NCBI GenBank assembly: GCA_016196035.1
Contig: JACPYM010000040.1
Coordinates: forward strand, 1-64,000
DNA length: 64,000 bases
Source: Acidobacteriota bacterium
Lineage (GTDB): Bacteria; Acidobacteriota; Blastocatellia; RBC074
Direction of reading: 5' to 3'
Shown: positions 6,308-15,701 of the stretch, piece by piece
How the letters are laid out: the number at the start of each line of letters is the position of its first letter
Numbering within the stretch: the first letter of the stretch is position 1
Position numbers and translations under genes: made by a program
The notes under the pieces: model-generated
What the model was told of the DNA's origin: nothing
The model's database searches: none
Seen by the model: the letters and a program-made list of their open reading frames with translations, nothing else

Positions 6308-7138
6308 ATGCAAAACGAAGTTCACATCGGCGCACAAGGCTGGAATTATGACGATTGGCTAGGGCCGTTCTATCCCACCGGCTCGCGCCCGGCGGAGTAT
6401 CTGGATTTATATGCCAAGGTCTTTGACACGGTCGAGATTGATTCGACCTGGTATGCCATTCCGGCGGCGGCGGTAGTGGAAGGCTGGCGCAAACGCGCGC
6501 CAAATGGTTTTACCTATTCGCTGAAATTGCCGCAAGAAATCACGCACCGGCACCGGCTGCGCGACAGCGCCGAGATTTTGGAACGCTTCTGTACGCGGGC
6601 GCGTGAACTCGGCGCAACGCTGGCGCTGATCCTGATTCAAATGCCGCCTGATTTCTCACCCTTGGCCTTTGACGCGTTGGCGCAGTTTCTGCCCCTGCTG
6701 CCGCGCGATTTGCGCTTTGCCATCGAGTTCCGGGATCGCCATTGGTTGAACAAAACCAATGGCGAACGCGCGCTGCCGCTGTTGCGCGACAACGGTGTGG
6801 CGCTGGCGCTGGTGGATAGTCCATGGATTCCGCGCGAATTGACCTTCAAGCTGATTGAACGATTGGAACGTTGGGCGATTCCCGAATTCGCCTATGTGCG
6901 CTGGGTCGGGCCGCGCGAATTGACGGATTTTTCGCGCGTGCAGCTAGCGCGTGAGCGTGAACTGCTAGCCTGGGCCGCCGCGTTCGCGCAGTTGCAAGCT
7001 TACACGGGGCAGATTTTTGGCTATTTCAACAATCACTATCAGGGCCATTCGCCCGCGTCGTGCCAGCAGTTCAAACGACTGTTAGGATTGCCGGTGGTTG
7101 ATCCGGCAGAGCTGATTGTGCAACCGTCGTTGTTTTGA
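6308..7138 (+). CDS. DUF72 (YecE-like) family protein
   Basis: The 276-residue protein carries the DUF72 TIM-barrel signatures: GAQGWNYDDWLGPFYP at the N-terminus, FDTVEIDSTWYAIP, FTYSLKLPQEITH, LRFAIEFRDRHWL and the C-terminal FGYFNNHYQGHSPASC. The family is widespread but biochemically undefined. I prefer ATG 6308 over the GTG at 6260, because homologues begin just before the G.QGW motif. It follows intI by 54 bases on the same strand but belongs to the host backbone. Confidence 0.9.
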   Translation: MQNEVHIGAQGWNYDDWLGPFYPTGSRPAEYLDLYAKVFDTVEIDSTWYAIPAAAVVEGWRKRAPNGFTYSLKLPQEITHRHRLRDSAEILERFCTRARELGATLALILIQMPPDFSPLAFDALAQFLPLLPRDLRFAIEFRDRHWLNKTNGERALPLLRDNGVALALVDSPWIPRELTFKLIERLERWAIPEFAYVRWVGPRELTDFSRVQLARERELLAWAAAFAQLQAYTGQIFGYFNNHYQGHSPASCQQFKRLLGLPVVDPAELIVQPSLF

Positions 7139-7229
7139 GTTGAAAAGGTCTGTGCCAGTCGCCCCGCGTGCGCTACTGAAACATTGCGCTGCCTTTCTCG
7201 CGGCGCTTCTTCGTGGTAAAAGTCTTGTT

Positions 7230-8906
7230 ATGTCGCGTTACTTCGTCATCATTGCCAGCCTGATTCTCACTGCCGCCACAGTGGCAGGCGGGCTGTTGGG
7301 CAAACAGCCGACGCCGCTGCAACCGAGCGATGCGATGGCGGACAATCCGGTGGTACGCGCCTTTGCCGACGCGTTGAAGCTGGTTGAAGAGAACCATGCA
7401 GCGTTGCCCGATAACGAACGGCTGACGCGCGGCGCGGTCTCGAAGATGTTGCACACGCTCGATCCGCATTCGAGCTTTTTCAACCGGCAGGAATTTAATG
7501 AAATGCAGGATGAGCAGTCCAGCAAGTTTTACGGCATCGGCATCACCGTCAACCAGCGCAACGGGCGGCTCTATATCTTGGGCGTCAATCCGGGCTTGCC
7601 GGCGGAAAAGGCCGGGCTGCGCTATGGCGATGCGTTGCTGGCTGTGGACGGCAAACCGGCCAAAGATTGGACGCACGCCGACGCGCTCAAACACGTGCGC
7701 GGCAATCGCGGCACGACCGTCGAGGTCACGGTCGAACGCGTGGTTGAGCGAACCAATGAGCGCCCTGCCGAACGCAATACCGAGCGTAATTTGACCAAGA
7801 CGCTGACCTTTCAAATCGAACGCGATGAAATTCCCTATCCGTCGGTGCGCAATCGTTTCATGCTGCGGCCCGACATTGGGTACATCGGGTTGACGGGGGG
7901 CTTCAACCAGGCGACCAGTGAAGAGTTGCGCGAGGCCATCGCCAAGCTGAAAAAGGACGGGATGACGGCGCTCGTGCTGGATCTGCGGCGCAATCCGGGC
8001 GGTCTCTTGAAACAGGCGGTGCAAGTCGCCGAAATCTTTCTGCCCACCGACAGCGAAATCGTCAGCGTCAAAGGCGCGCGCGCCCCCAAACAGGTTTATC
8101 GTTCGGACAATCCCGAACCTGAAACGATGCCGCTGGCCGTGCTGATTGATCACGAGACGGCTTCGGCGTCAGAGATCGTGGCCGGCGCGATGCAAGATCA
8201 GGATCGCGGGTTGGTGGTCGGCTCCGCCAGTTTTGGCAAAGGGCTGGTGCAAACCGTCTTTCGCTTGCCCTGGGGCATGGGCCTGACGCTGACGACGGCC
8301 AAGTATTACACCGCCAGCGGGCGTTCGATACAGCGCGAATATACGGGCGTCAGTCTTTATGATTACTACCGCGAGGGCATCCGCCCGCCCGCCAAGTTCA
8401 AGCCAATGCCGAATAGCAAAGAGGCGTTTTACACACCGACCAAACGCGTCTTGCGCGGCGGCGGCGGCATCACGCCGGACGTTTTGGTGAACTTGCCCGA
8501 AGAGGATTGGCAGTTGCGTGACGCCTGCTTTGAATTCGTGCGGCAGTTGATCGCAGGCATGGTGCCCAGCTTGCCCGAATACAAACTGGCCCAACCGAAT
8601 TACGAGTACCAATTGCGCGGCAATGAATTTCCCATCAACGAACCCATCCTGAATGCCTTGCGCGGGTTCTGGCGCGAACGGCCCAAATTCCGCGCGTTGG
8701 AAACCAAACTCGGCGAGCAAACGGAGTATGTGCGCCGCCGCTTGCGCGCGGAACTCATCACCGCCGCGTATGGCGTTGAAGCGGGTGAGCAATTCCTGAT
8801 GGAAAGCGATCCGCAAGCGCTGCACGCCATCGAAGAACTCCCCAAAGCGAAGTTGCTCAACGAACGCGCGCGTTTATTCAAACCCAGTGTGTCAATTCGA
8901 AATTAA
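7230..8906 (+). CDS. S41 C-terminal processing protease with PDZ domain
   Basis: From ATG 7230 the protein has 558 residues. An N-terminal signal or anchor helix (FVIIASLILTAATVAGG) is followed by a helical region with TLDPHSSFF, a PDZ domain (about 95-200) and the S41 catalytic domain. Ser312 in HETASASE and Lys337 in SFGKGLVQ form the dyad, spaced 25 residues as in E. coli Prc. It is a periplasmic tail-specific protease that degrades or matures envelope proteins. A second, diverged copy is encoded at 47878. Confidence 0.93.
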   Translation: MSRYFVIIASLILTAATVAGGLLGKQPTPLQPSDAMADNPVVRAFADALKLVEENHAALPDNERLTRGAVSKMLHTLDPHSSFFNRQEFNEMQDEQSSKFYGIGITVNQRNGRLYILGVNPGLPAEKAGLRYGDALLAVDGKPAKDWTHADALKHVRGNRGTTVEVTVERVVERTNERPAERNTERNLTKTLTFQIERDEIPYPSVRNRFMLRPDIGYIGLTGGFNQATSEELREAIAKLKKDGMTALVLDLRRNPGGLLKQAVQVAEIFLPTDSEIVSVKGARAPKQVYRSDNPEPETMPLAVLIDHETASASEIVAGAMQDQDRGLVVGSASFGKGLVQTVFRLPWGMGLTLTTAKYYTASGRSIQREYTGVSLYDYYREGIRPPAKFKPMPNSKEAFYTPTKRVLRGGGGITPDVLVNLPEEDWQLRDACFEFVRQLIAGMVPSLPEYKLAQPNYEYQLRGNEFPINEPILNALRGFWRERPKFRALETKLGEQTEYVRRRLRAELITAAYGVEAGEQFLMESDPQALHAIEELPKAKLLNERARLFKPSVSIRN

Positions 8907-9127
8907 CCCTGTCCCGGAACGCTGAAATGGGCCTGGCCGCCAGGCTTCCACCTTGACCTGTCTGCGCAAAACCCGCATCATTGGCCGCGTAATTGGCAAA
9001 GCCAAAATCATCGTGCAAGTGCTTTCAAATGCTGTATCAACGAGTGGTTTGTGCGCCGGAGCCGCGGCTCCCCAAAAGCAAAACAGATGCTGAAAATGCC
9101 CGCTTTAACACCGGCTGAAATCTGCTG

Positions 9128-9892
9128 ATGAATCCGATCACCCGTGCTGTCTTCCAAATCCAGGAAATTGCTGTCCTCAGTTGGCGCGTTTTGCGCGGCC
9201 TGACCCGTCCGCCGCGTTATTGGGTCGAAGTCGTGCGGCAGATGGATGTGCTGGGCTTCGGCAGTTTGGCCATTATTCTGTTGACCGGTTTTTTTACGGG
9301 CGGCGTGTTGGCGCTCAACACCGGCAGCACCTTGCAAAGTTTCGGCGTGCAAAGCGTCGCGGGCCAGTTGGTGGCGACCAGTTTGATTCGCGAATTGGGG
9401 CCGGTGTTGACCTGTTTGATGCTGGCGGGGCGTGTCGGTTCGGGCATCGCGGCGGAGTTGGGTTCGATGCTGGTCAGCGAACAGATTGATGCGATGCGCG
9501 CGCTGGGCACCGACCCCATCAAAAAACTGGTCGCGCCGCGTGTCATTGCGCTCGTGGTGATGGCACCTATATTGACGGTGATCTGCGACATGATCGGGAC
9601 GCTGGGCGGGATGCTTTCTTCCATCGCGTTTTTGCATCAACCCACGTCGGTCTATCTGGCCTCAGCGCAAAAGGCTGTGTCGCTCAACGAGATCATCAGC
9701 GGTCTGATCAAACCGACGGTCTTTGGTTATCTGATCGCGATCATCGGCTGTTACAAAGGCCTGAGTACGACCGGCGGCACCGTGGGCGTGGGGCGCGCCA
9801 CGACGCAATCCGTCGTCGTTTCGTCCATTTTGATTATTGCCGTAGACTTTGTGCTGTCGAAGCTGATTCTTTCGACGCTGCTTGCTCCTTAA
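9128..9892 (+). CDS. mlaE: MlaE-like ABC transporter permease
   Basis: The 254-residue protein is an MlaE-type permease. It has an interfacial N-terminal helix, about five membrane segments, the [19 protein letters not shown] motif and the coupling region [14 protein letters not shown]. It forms the inner-membrane core of a phospholipid transport system with the ATPase (9895) and MCE protein (10831) downstream. The stop is 3 bases from the ATPase start. The 221 bases upstream hold no other gene that I can see. Confidence 0.93.
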   Translation: MNPITRAVFQIQEIAVLSWRVLRGLTRPPRYWVEVVRQMDVLGFGSLAIILLTGFFTGGVLALNTGSTLQSFGVQSVAGQLVATSLIRELGPVLTCLMLAGRVGSGIAAELGSMLVSEQIDAMRALGTDPIKKLVAPRVIALVVMAPILTVICDMIGTLGGMLSSIAFLHQPTSVYLASAQKAVSLNEIISGLIKPTVFGYLIAIIGCYKGLSTTGGTVGVGRATTQSVVVSSILIIAVDFVLSKLILSTLLAP

Positions 9893-9894
9893 GT

Positions 9895-10704
9895 GTGATG
9901 AAACAGAATCTGAACGCCATCGAATTTCGGGATGTTTGCCTCGCCTTTGGCGACCGCGTGATCCTCGATCACGTCAGCTTCAAGGTGCGTTATGGCGAAT
10001 CAAAGATCGTGATGGGCGGTTCGGGCACGGGCAAATCCACGATCTGCCGCTTGGTGTTAGGGCTGCTCAAACCCGATGCGGGACAGGTTCTCGTGGACGG
10101 CGAAGACATCACGCATCTGAAAGAAGAAGCGTTGATGAAGGTGCGCCAGAAACTCGGCATGGTTTTTCAGGAAGGCGCGTTGTTCGATAGTCTTTCGGTG
10201 TATGACAATGTCGCCTATCGCTTGCGCGAACAGCGGCGGCCCGAAGCTGAAGTGGATGCCGTGGTGCGCCGCATGCTGCGCTTCGTTGATTTAGAGCACG
10301 CGATTGACAAGATGCCCAACCAGCTTTCGGGCGGCATGCGCCGCCGCGTCGGCATTGCGCGCGCCCTGGTCGGCAGCCCGAAGATCATTTTGTATGACGA
10401 GCCGACCGCCGGCCTCGATCCGATCACGGCGCGCACGATCAATGAACTGGCGCTGAAGTTGCGCGACCTCGAAGAAGTCTCTTCGATTTTCGTCACGCAC
10501 CGCTTGCAGGACATCGAAGTCCTCGCCAGCGAATATGTCATCCGCGACGACCTGGGCAATTTGGTCTTTCAACACGAAGGCGATACGTTGTGCCTGATCA
10601 ATACGAAATTTATTATGCTGCGCGATGGCAACATTATCTTCAACGGCACCGATGAAGAAATGCGTATGTCCGATGATCCTTATATCAAGAAGTTTCTGAG
10701 CTAG
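9895..10704 (+). CDS. mlaF: MlaF-like ABC transporter ATPase
   Basis: The protein has Walker [10 protein letters not shown], the signature LSGGMRRR, Walker [14 protein letters not shown] and the switch histidine in [14 protein letters not shown] is typical of the Mla/Mkl ATPase class. It begins with adjacent GTG (9895) and ATG (9898) codons only 2 bases after the permease stop, so translation is coupled. It powers lipid movement between the membranes with MlaE and MlaD. Length (269) is normal for the family. Confidence 0.93.
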   Translation: MMKQNLNAIEFRDVCLAFGDRVILDHVSFKVRYGESKIVMGGSGTGKSTICRLVLGLLKPDAGQVLVDGEDITHLKEEALMKVRQKLGMVFQEGALFDSLSVYDNVAYRLREQRRPEAEVDAVVRRMLRFVDLEHAIDKMPNQLSGGMRRRVGIARALVGSPKIILYDEPTAGLDPITARTINELALKLRDLEEVSSIFVTHRLQDIEVLASEYVIRDDLGNLVFQHEGDTLCLINTKFIMLRDGNIIFNGTDEEMRMSDDPYIKKFLS

Positions 10705-10706
10705 GT

Positions 10707-10810
10707 GGCAACGTAGGGGCAGACCTGCGTGTCTGCCCCAGCCGGGTTTGACGCCAGCGCTGCCGTCTGCTGCCACCGGGGCAGACACGCAGGTCTGCCC
10801 CTACGTTGCC
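10707..10810. repeat. 33-bp perfect inverted repeat between mlaF and mlaD
   Basis: The arms 10707-10739 and 10778-10810 are exact reverse complements (starting GGCAACGTAGGGGCAG) around a 38-base spacer. It starts 3 bases after the mlaF stop and ends 21 bases before the mlaD start. On mRNA it would form a very stable hairpin inside the operon, so it could stabilise the upstream message or lower mlaD expression. Confidence 0.95.
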
Positions 10811-10830
10811 TACCCCATTCTGGAGGAAAT

Positions 10831-11973
10831 ATGCCGCAAACCACTCAACCGCGTTTGTCCGAGTTGCGCGTCGGATTGCTGGTGCTGGCTGCGCTGGCGA
10901 TTTTAGCGGTCGTCATTTTTACCGTGAGCGGTGACATCTCAGTGCCGTGGCTAAATCGCAAGACGATTATCAAAACCGAGATGTCCCAGGTGGATGGCTT
11001 GCACAAAGGGGCCGAAGTGCGCCTCTCCGGCAAGAAGATCGGCAGTGTCAAAGTCATCAATTTCAGCACGCAGATTCCCAACGACGCCAATGCGCAAAAC
11101 AACGTCGAGATCGTGATGGAAATTGATGGCAAGCTCGACGGGCGTCCAGCCATCGAACGCATTCGCACCGATTCGCTGGCTGTGCTCAAAAGCGCTGGCG
11201 TGTTGGGCGATAACGTCATTGACATCGTGCCCGGCACACTGAAAGGCTCGCCGATCAAAGACGGCGACCGCATCAACAGCCAGGCGCAAAAGAGTGTCGG
11301 CGACATCATCAATGCCGCCCAAACCGCCGTCAGCAACCTCAATGTCATCTCAGACGACATCAAAACCATGACTGGCAAACTGAAGAAGGGCGACGGCACG
11401 CTGGGCCGCTTTCTCAACGATGAAGCCTTCTACGTCAACTTGAACAAGACTGTGTTGCAAACCGAAAGCCTGCTCAAAGATTTCAAAGAAGGCGATGGCA
11501 CCGTGGGCCGTCTGGTCAAAGACCCGGCGCTTTACAATCAGTTCAGCGACACCATCACGCAATTGCGCGCGCTGTCCGACGGTCTGAATCAGCAACTCAA
11601 CAACGGCAAGGGCACCATCGGCAAGCTGCTCAAGGACGAAGAGATTTATAACAAGGCCAATTCCCTGATCTCCAAACTCGAACAGACTTCGACCCGCCTG
11701 GATCGCACGATGGCGAGCGTCGAAGCCGGCGAAGGCAATCTGGGCAAGCTGATCCGCGACGAAGAGCTGTATCGTGAAGCGCGCGACACCGTCGCCAAGC
11801 TCAAGGGCATCTCTGAACGTTTGGAACGCGGCGAAGGCACTGCCGGCCTGTTGCTCAAAGACGACAAGCTTTACAACAACGTCAACAACGTTTCGGCAGA
11901 GGTCACCAAACTGCTTTACGATTTCCGGCAGAATCCGAAGAAGTATCTCTCCATCAAGCTGGCGGTCTTCTGA
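10831..11973 (+). CDS. mlaD: MCE/MlaD-like lipid-binding protein with five C-terminal repeats
   Basis: ATG 10831 follows GGAGG and gives 380 residues. A single N-terminal membrane helix (16-33) anchors one MCE domain (about 45-140, [20 protein letters not shown]). After it come five repeats of about 38 residues, each carrying a G-x-G-x-x-G-x-L-x-x-D-x-x-x-Y pattern (near 187, 221, 259, 300 and 334) separated by helices. MCE proteins form hexameric rings or tubes through which lipids pass; the repeats probably build the periplasmic needle or a docking region. Confidence 0.92.
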   Translation: MPQTTQPRLSELRVGLLVLAALAILAVVIFTVSGDISVPWLNRKTIIKTEMSQVDGLHKGAEVRLSGKKIGSVKVINFSTQIPNDANAQNNVEIVMEIDGKLDGRPAIERIRTDSLAVLKSAGVLGDNVIDIVPGTLKGSPIKDGDRINSQAQKSVGDIINAAQTAVSNLNVISDDIKTMTGKLKKGDGTLGRFLNDEAFYVNLNKTVLQTESLLKDFKEGDGTVGRLVKDPALYNQFSDTITQLRALSDGLNQQLNNGKGTIGKLLKDEEIYNKANSLISKLEQTSTRLDRTMASVEAGEGNLGKLIRDEELYREARDTVAKLKGISERLERGEGTAGLLLKDDKLYNNVNNVSAEVTKLLYDFRQNPKKYLSIKLAVF

Positions 11974-11996
11974 TTCATCTATCTGAAAGGCCGCAA

Positions 11997-12058
11997 TGAG
12001 GCGCAAAAGGCGCAAAGAAGAGTCAGTTCTTTTTTGTCTTTTGCGCTTTTTTGCAGCG
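11997..12058. repeat. imperfect inverted repeat (GGCGCAAA type)
   Basis: GGCGCAAAAGGCGCAAAGAA is followed after a short spacer by TCTTTTGCGCTTTTTTGCAGC. The pair folds back between mlaD and the TPR gene and ends in T-rich sequence, so it may act as a terminator for the mla operon. Confidence 0.6.
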
Positions 12059-12088
12059 CGGCAACCTAATCAAGCGAGGTCGGCAACG

Positions 12089-13273
12089 ATGAAAACCTGT
12101 CCCACTTGCCACACGCAATACCCCGATCAATTGGCCTTCTGTCAGCGCGACGGCGCGCGGTTGCAGGAAATCGTGCAACCGCCGCCGCCCAGCTTTTCGG
12201 CGCCGACTACGCAACCCGTCCAACGCGCCGTGCCGTTGAGCCAGCCGACCAATCGCATCGAGATTGCCACGCAACGGGTCGAACCGGCCTTGACCATCCA
12301 GCAACCCGTTCAACCCACGGCGCAAAATTTCGCGCCCGCTACCGAAGCCTGGGTCGCGCCCGTAGTAACAACCGCCGGTTCCAAAACCTGGCTTTGGCTG
12401 TTGCTGAGCCTGGCGCTCGTCGCCATCATCGCCGCCGCAACCGCGTTTTACTTTTTCACCAACTCGACGCAGTCGAAATTTACGCAAGCCATCCAGTCGG
12501 GCAAGCTCGTTTCGCCTGCCGGGACGAGCGCCTACGATCTGTATCAAGAACTCAAACGCGAAGGCAAAACACCTGAGCAGTTGGCGGAATTCACCAAACC
12601 GCTGGTGCCGCAATTGACCGCCAAGCCGCAACAGCTTTTCGCCGACATCGCCGCGCCCGGCAAACGCGATGCCCCCGCCGAAGCCTGGGAGGAAGCACAA
12701 CGCATGCTCGCCTGGGCCAGCGAGATTCAGCCAACCGACAAACACTTGGTTGCGCAGGCCAGTTACGCCGCCGGGCGCGCGGCCTATTTGCGCGGCGAAA
12801 AGGACAAAGCGTTGGAGTGGTGGAAGAAGGCCTATGATCAGGACAGGACTTGGTTTTTACCGGCGAATGGCTTGGGCATCATTTACAACGAACGCAAAAA
12901 CTACGTCGCCGCGCGTGCGGTCTTGCAGGAAGCGCTCAAACGCGAACCGGATTCGGCCCTGCCCTACAACAACCTCGGCACGGCCTGGTTGTTGGCAAAA
13001 GACGACACGCAGGCCGAAGAGAATTACAACAAGGCCATCGAACGCGCCCCCAATTGGCCGCGCCCGCACGCCTGGCTGGGCGAGATTGCCATGCGCCGCA
13101 AAGATTACGCGCGCGCCGTGCAGGAATTTGAATTGGTGCTGAGCCTCGGCGCAACGACGGATTCCTCAATTGACAGCAATAAGATTCGCCAGCAATTGGA
13201 ACAGGCGCGCAAGCTGATGCAGGAGCCAAGCGTTGCGCCAACGCCGCCGCCGCCGCCGCCGCCGCCGGATTGA
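12089..13273 (+). CDS. membrane-anchored TPR protein with N-terminal zinc ribbon
   Basis: ATG 12089 (394 residues) starts with a CPTCHTQYPDQLAFCQRDG zinc-ribbon element, then a proline-rich linker, one membrane helix (about 102-124, WLWLLLSLALVAIIAAA) and a C-terminal TPR region (about 230-365: AAGRAAYLRGEKDKALEWW, LPYNNLGTAWLLAKDDTQA). It ends in a run of prolines from CCG repeats. The layout suggests a cytoplasmic metal knuckle and a periplasmic TPR scaffold. The upstream frame to 11996 is only the inverted repeat. Function unknown. Confidence 0.85.
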   Translation: MKTCPTCHTQYPDQLAFCQRDGARLQEIVQPPPPSFSAPTTQPVQRAVPLSQPTNRIEIATQRVEPALTIQQPVQPTAQNFAPATEAWVAPVVTTAGSKTWLWLLLSLALVAIIAAATAFYFFTNSTQSKFTQAIQSGKLVSPAGTSAYDLYQELKREGKTPEQLAEFTKPLVPQLTAKPQQLFADIAAPGKRDAPAEAWEEAQRMLAWASEIQPTDKHLVAQASYAAGRAAYLRGEKDKALEWWKKAYDQDRTWFLPANGLGIIYNERKNYVAARAVLQEALKREPDSALPYNNLGTAWLLAKDDTQAEENYNKAIERAPNWPRPHAWLGEIAMRRKDYARAVQEFELVLSLGATTDSSIDSNKIRQQLEQARKLMQEPSVAPTPPPPPPPPD

Positions 13274-13295
13274 TTGACAGGATTGATTGAGGATA

Positions 13296-13385
13296 GGTTC
13301 ATTGTTCATTGTTCATTTGTTATCGTGAAGAGCCTGTGCTTCCTGCAATGACAACGAACCGATGAACAATGAACAATGAACAATA
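13296..13385. repeat. inverted repeat of TTCATTG units between convergent genes
   Basis: Tandem TTCATTG units on the left are mirrored by CAATGAA units on the right across about 45 bases. It lies between a plus-strand gene ending at 13273 and a minus-strand gene ending at 13396, a place where a bidirectional terminator would be expected. Confidence 0.85.
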
Positions 13386-13395
13386 GCCTGATCGG

Positions 13396-13764
<369 letters not shown>

Positions 13765-13820
13765 TGCTTGCTCCTTTTCTAGAACGGTTTGCAAATACGT
13801 TTAGGGGCAGTTGCCGCGCC

Positions 13821-13918
13821 GGGGCGGTACCGCGCGCGTCGGCCAGCGGCGCGTCAAGTCTGGCGGACTGGTACAGTGGCGTAGTCTCCGCTTGCTCACG
13901 CGCGCGGTACCGTTCCGG
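13821..13918. repeat. GTACCGCGCGCGT inverted-repeat element, copy 1
   Basis: Arms beginning GGGGCGGTACCGCGCGCGTC and ending GACGCGCGCGGTACCG-like sequence flank a spacer with GCGTCAAGTCTGGCGGACTG. Copies 2 (25655) and 3 (47478) share arms, and the spacer of copy 3 is the reverse complement of this one. It is a dispersed intergenic element, possibly REP- or MITE-like. Confidence 0.85.
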
Positions 13919-13964
13919 CACCCAGTTTTCCCTTCTACCAAAGTAAAAACTGGCCTAAATTGTT

Positions 13965-15563
13965 TCATTGCTCATCCCGCACATAAACCAACAACTGCAC
14001 GCCCGGACGCAACGTGTACTCGCGCCCGACTTGCCGCCAACCGGGAGCCTCTTGCATACGTGGTTGCTGATCGGCGCGCGCAATCACGATGGGTTGGACG
14101 AGCGCACCTTCATCCAGTTTTTCTGGCAATGTGCCCGAATAGGCGACGTTGGGATAGTCGCGCAAATACCAGGGCAGCGGCCAGTATTCGGGCGAGCCGA
14201 CGTGAATGCCGGTTTCCTTTTGCGTCGGGAATTGTGCGGCAGCCTGTTTGACTGTCCGCACAAATTCGAGAAAGTCGCGGTCGGTTTGTGCGTAGACGTA
14301 GCCATACTGTCCATCCAAGTAGGGCGTCAGTTTGAGTTGCTTGCCCCAGTCGGCGAAATAGGCCGTACTGTTGGAATTGTCTTCGTACTTTTCGAAGTTG
14401 ACGAGGCGCGCCATGCGCCAACAGATAATCAGGGTGAAAAGTAAAAGGCCCAGCCACACTACGCGCCAGGTCAAGGGCGCGAACAATCCATACAACTGTT
14501 CAGCCGCATAGCCACACACCAACGCCAGCGGCAACAGAATGCTAACCATCAGCCAGGGCGTTTTGTAAGGGATAACGGAATAGGCCAGCGTGATGCCGAA
14601 CGTCCACGCGCCCACAAACAACCAGAAGCGCGTGCCGCGCCAGAGGATGACCAGCCCGGCCAGTACGCCGCCAACCAGCAACGGCAATTCGAGTTTGAGC
14701 AAGATGCCCAGATAGTAAAACGTTGAATGCACGTGGTCGGTGCCGCTGCGTTCCTTCGTCCAATGCATGATGGCCTTGAACGCATCCGCGACGCCGCCCC
14801 AGTTGGTAAAGGCCGAGGAATAGAAAAAGACGTTGATGAAAATGAAGATAATCAGCGCCGAGAGGGCGTGATCCAGCGAGGGCCGCACAGCCGCCCAGTC
14901 GCGGCGAAGCTGTTTCACCAAAGCCGCAGGCGTAAACCGATGCTCGTGCAAGAGCATCCGCACAATATCCCACAGGCTGGCGCAAATGAGTGCGACCAGC
15001 AGCACGACCGCCGTAATCAACGCCGTCTCTTTGGTGGCGAACAAAATCCCGGCGGCAATCGCCACGAGCGCCATCCATTTGAAATCCTTGGTCGCGGCAT
15101 AACGCCACGCGCCCACCGCAATCGCCAGCGAGCACCAGCCGAACATCATTTCGTGAATGAAGTACCGCGAGAAAAAGATCAGGCCGGGCGATAGCGCCAT
15201 CAAAAACGCCGCCACCGGCAAACCGACTGTGCCCAGATGTTCGCGCCACCACCACAGCAACACGATGGACAGCACGCCAAACAGGCAGGGCCAGAAGCGC
15301 AAAGCAAAATCGCTCTCGCCAAACGCCCGCAGCGCCATCAACGCGAAGTAGTAAAGCGTCGGGCCATGATAATTTTCGGGGTTGTATTTGTAGGCGGTAC
15401 TGCCCTGTTTGGCGAGCGCCAGCAGGAAATAAGAATTGACACCTTCGTCGTGATGAAACGGCTTGAGCGAAAGTTGGGCAAAGCGGAACCAACCGCCCAC
15501 GAGGACGGCTAGTACGAACAAACCCACACTCACCAGCTTTTCGTTTCTTCTGATTTCAATCAT
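13965..15563 (-). CDS. membrane glycosyltransferase of the TIGR03663/PMT-like class
   Basis: The protein (532 residues from ATG 15563; an ATG at 15596 or 15638 is possible) has about ten membrane helices. A first loop carries the acidic motif KPFHHDEGVNSYF and then NPENYHGPTLYYF, the layout of GT39/GT83-like lipid-linked sugar transferases and of TIGR03663 proteins. The C-terminal domain outside the membrane (about 420-530) has YLRDYPNVAYSGTLPEKLDE. It probably transfers a sugar from a polyprenyl carrier onto protein or lipid; the substrate cannot be told from sequence. Confidence 0.85.
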   Translation of the reverse strand: MIEIRRNEKLVSVGLFVLAVLVGGWFRFAQLSLKPFHHDEGVNSYFLLALAKQGSTAYKYNPENYHGPTLYYFALMALRAFGESDFALRFWPCLFGVLSIVLLWWWREHLGTVGLPVAAFLMALSPGLIFFSRYFIHEMMFGWCSLAIAVGAWRYAATKDFKWMALVAIAAGILFATKETALITAVVLLVALICASLWDIVRMLLHEHRFTPAALVKQLRRDWAAVRPSLDHALSALIIFIFINVFFYSSAFTNWGGVADAFKAIMHWTKERSGTDHVHSTFYYLGILLKLELPLLVGGVLAGLVILWRGTRFWLFVGAWTFGITLAYSVIPYKTPWLMVSILLPLALVCGYAAEQLYGLFAPLTWRVVWLGLLLFTLIICWRMARLVNFEKYEDNSNSTAYFADWGKQLKLTPYLDGQYGYVYAQTDRDFLEFVRTVKQAAAQFPTQKETGIHVGSPEYWPLPWYLRDYPNVAYSGTLPEKLDEGALVQPIVIARADQQPRMQEAPGWRQVGREYTLRPGVQLLVYVRDEQ

Positions 15564-15636
15564 GTGAACGTACCAACCGTGCGGGGTGTCTTGCATTGCC
15601 GTTAGACCACGACAACCAGGCCCGATCAGCGCACGC

Positions 15637-15671
15637 AAAAAGAGGCAGGTGATCTATAGACCACCTGCCTC
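15637..15671 (-). terminator. rho-independent terminator after the OmpA-like gene
   Basis: On the minus strand GAGGCAGGTG and CACCTGCCTC form a perfect 10-bp stem followed at once by TTTTT, 31 bases beyond the stop at 15702. Confidence 0.9.
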
Positions 15672-15701
15672 CATGTTCAAGCGAACCAGCCAAACACGAG
15701 T

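Noticed and set aside
7173-8153. 326-residue minus-strand frame opposite the first S41 protease
   Set aside because: Shadow of a conserved gene, with His/Arg/Gln-rich sequence typical of antisense frames.
13296-13385. CRISPR-like short repeats (TTCATTG units, also CAGACCT at 50472 and CAGTGGT at 18263)
   Set aside because: The units are 7-8 bases with no spacers and are mirrored as inverted repeats; no cas genes are present.
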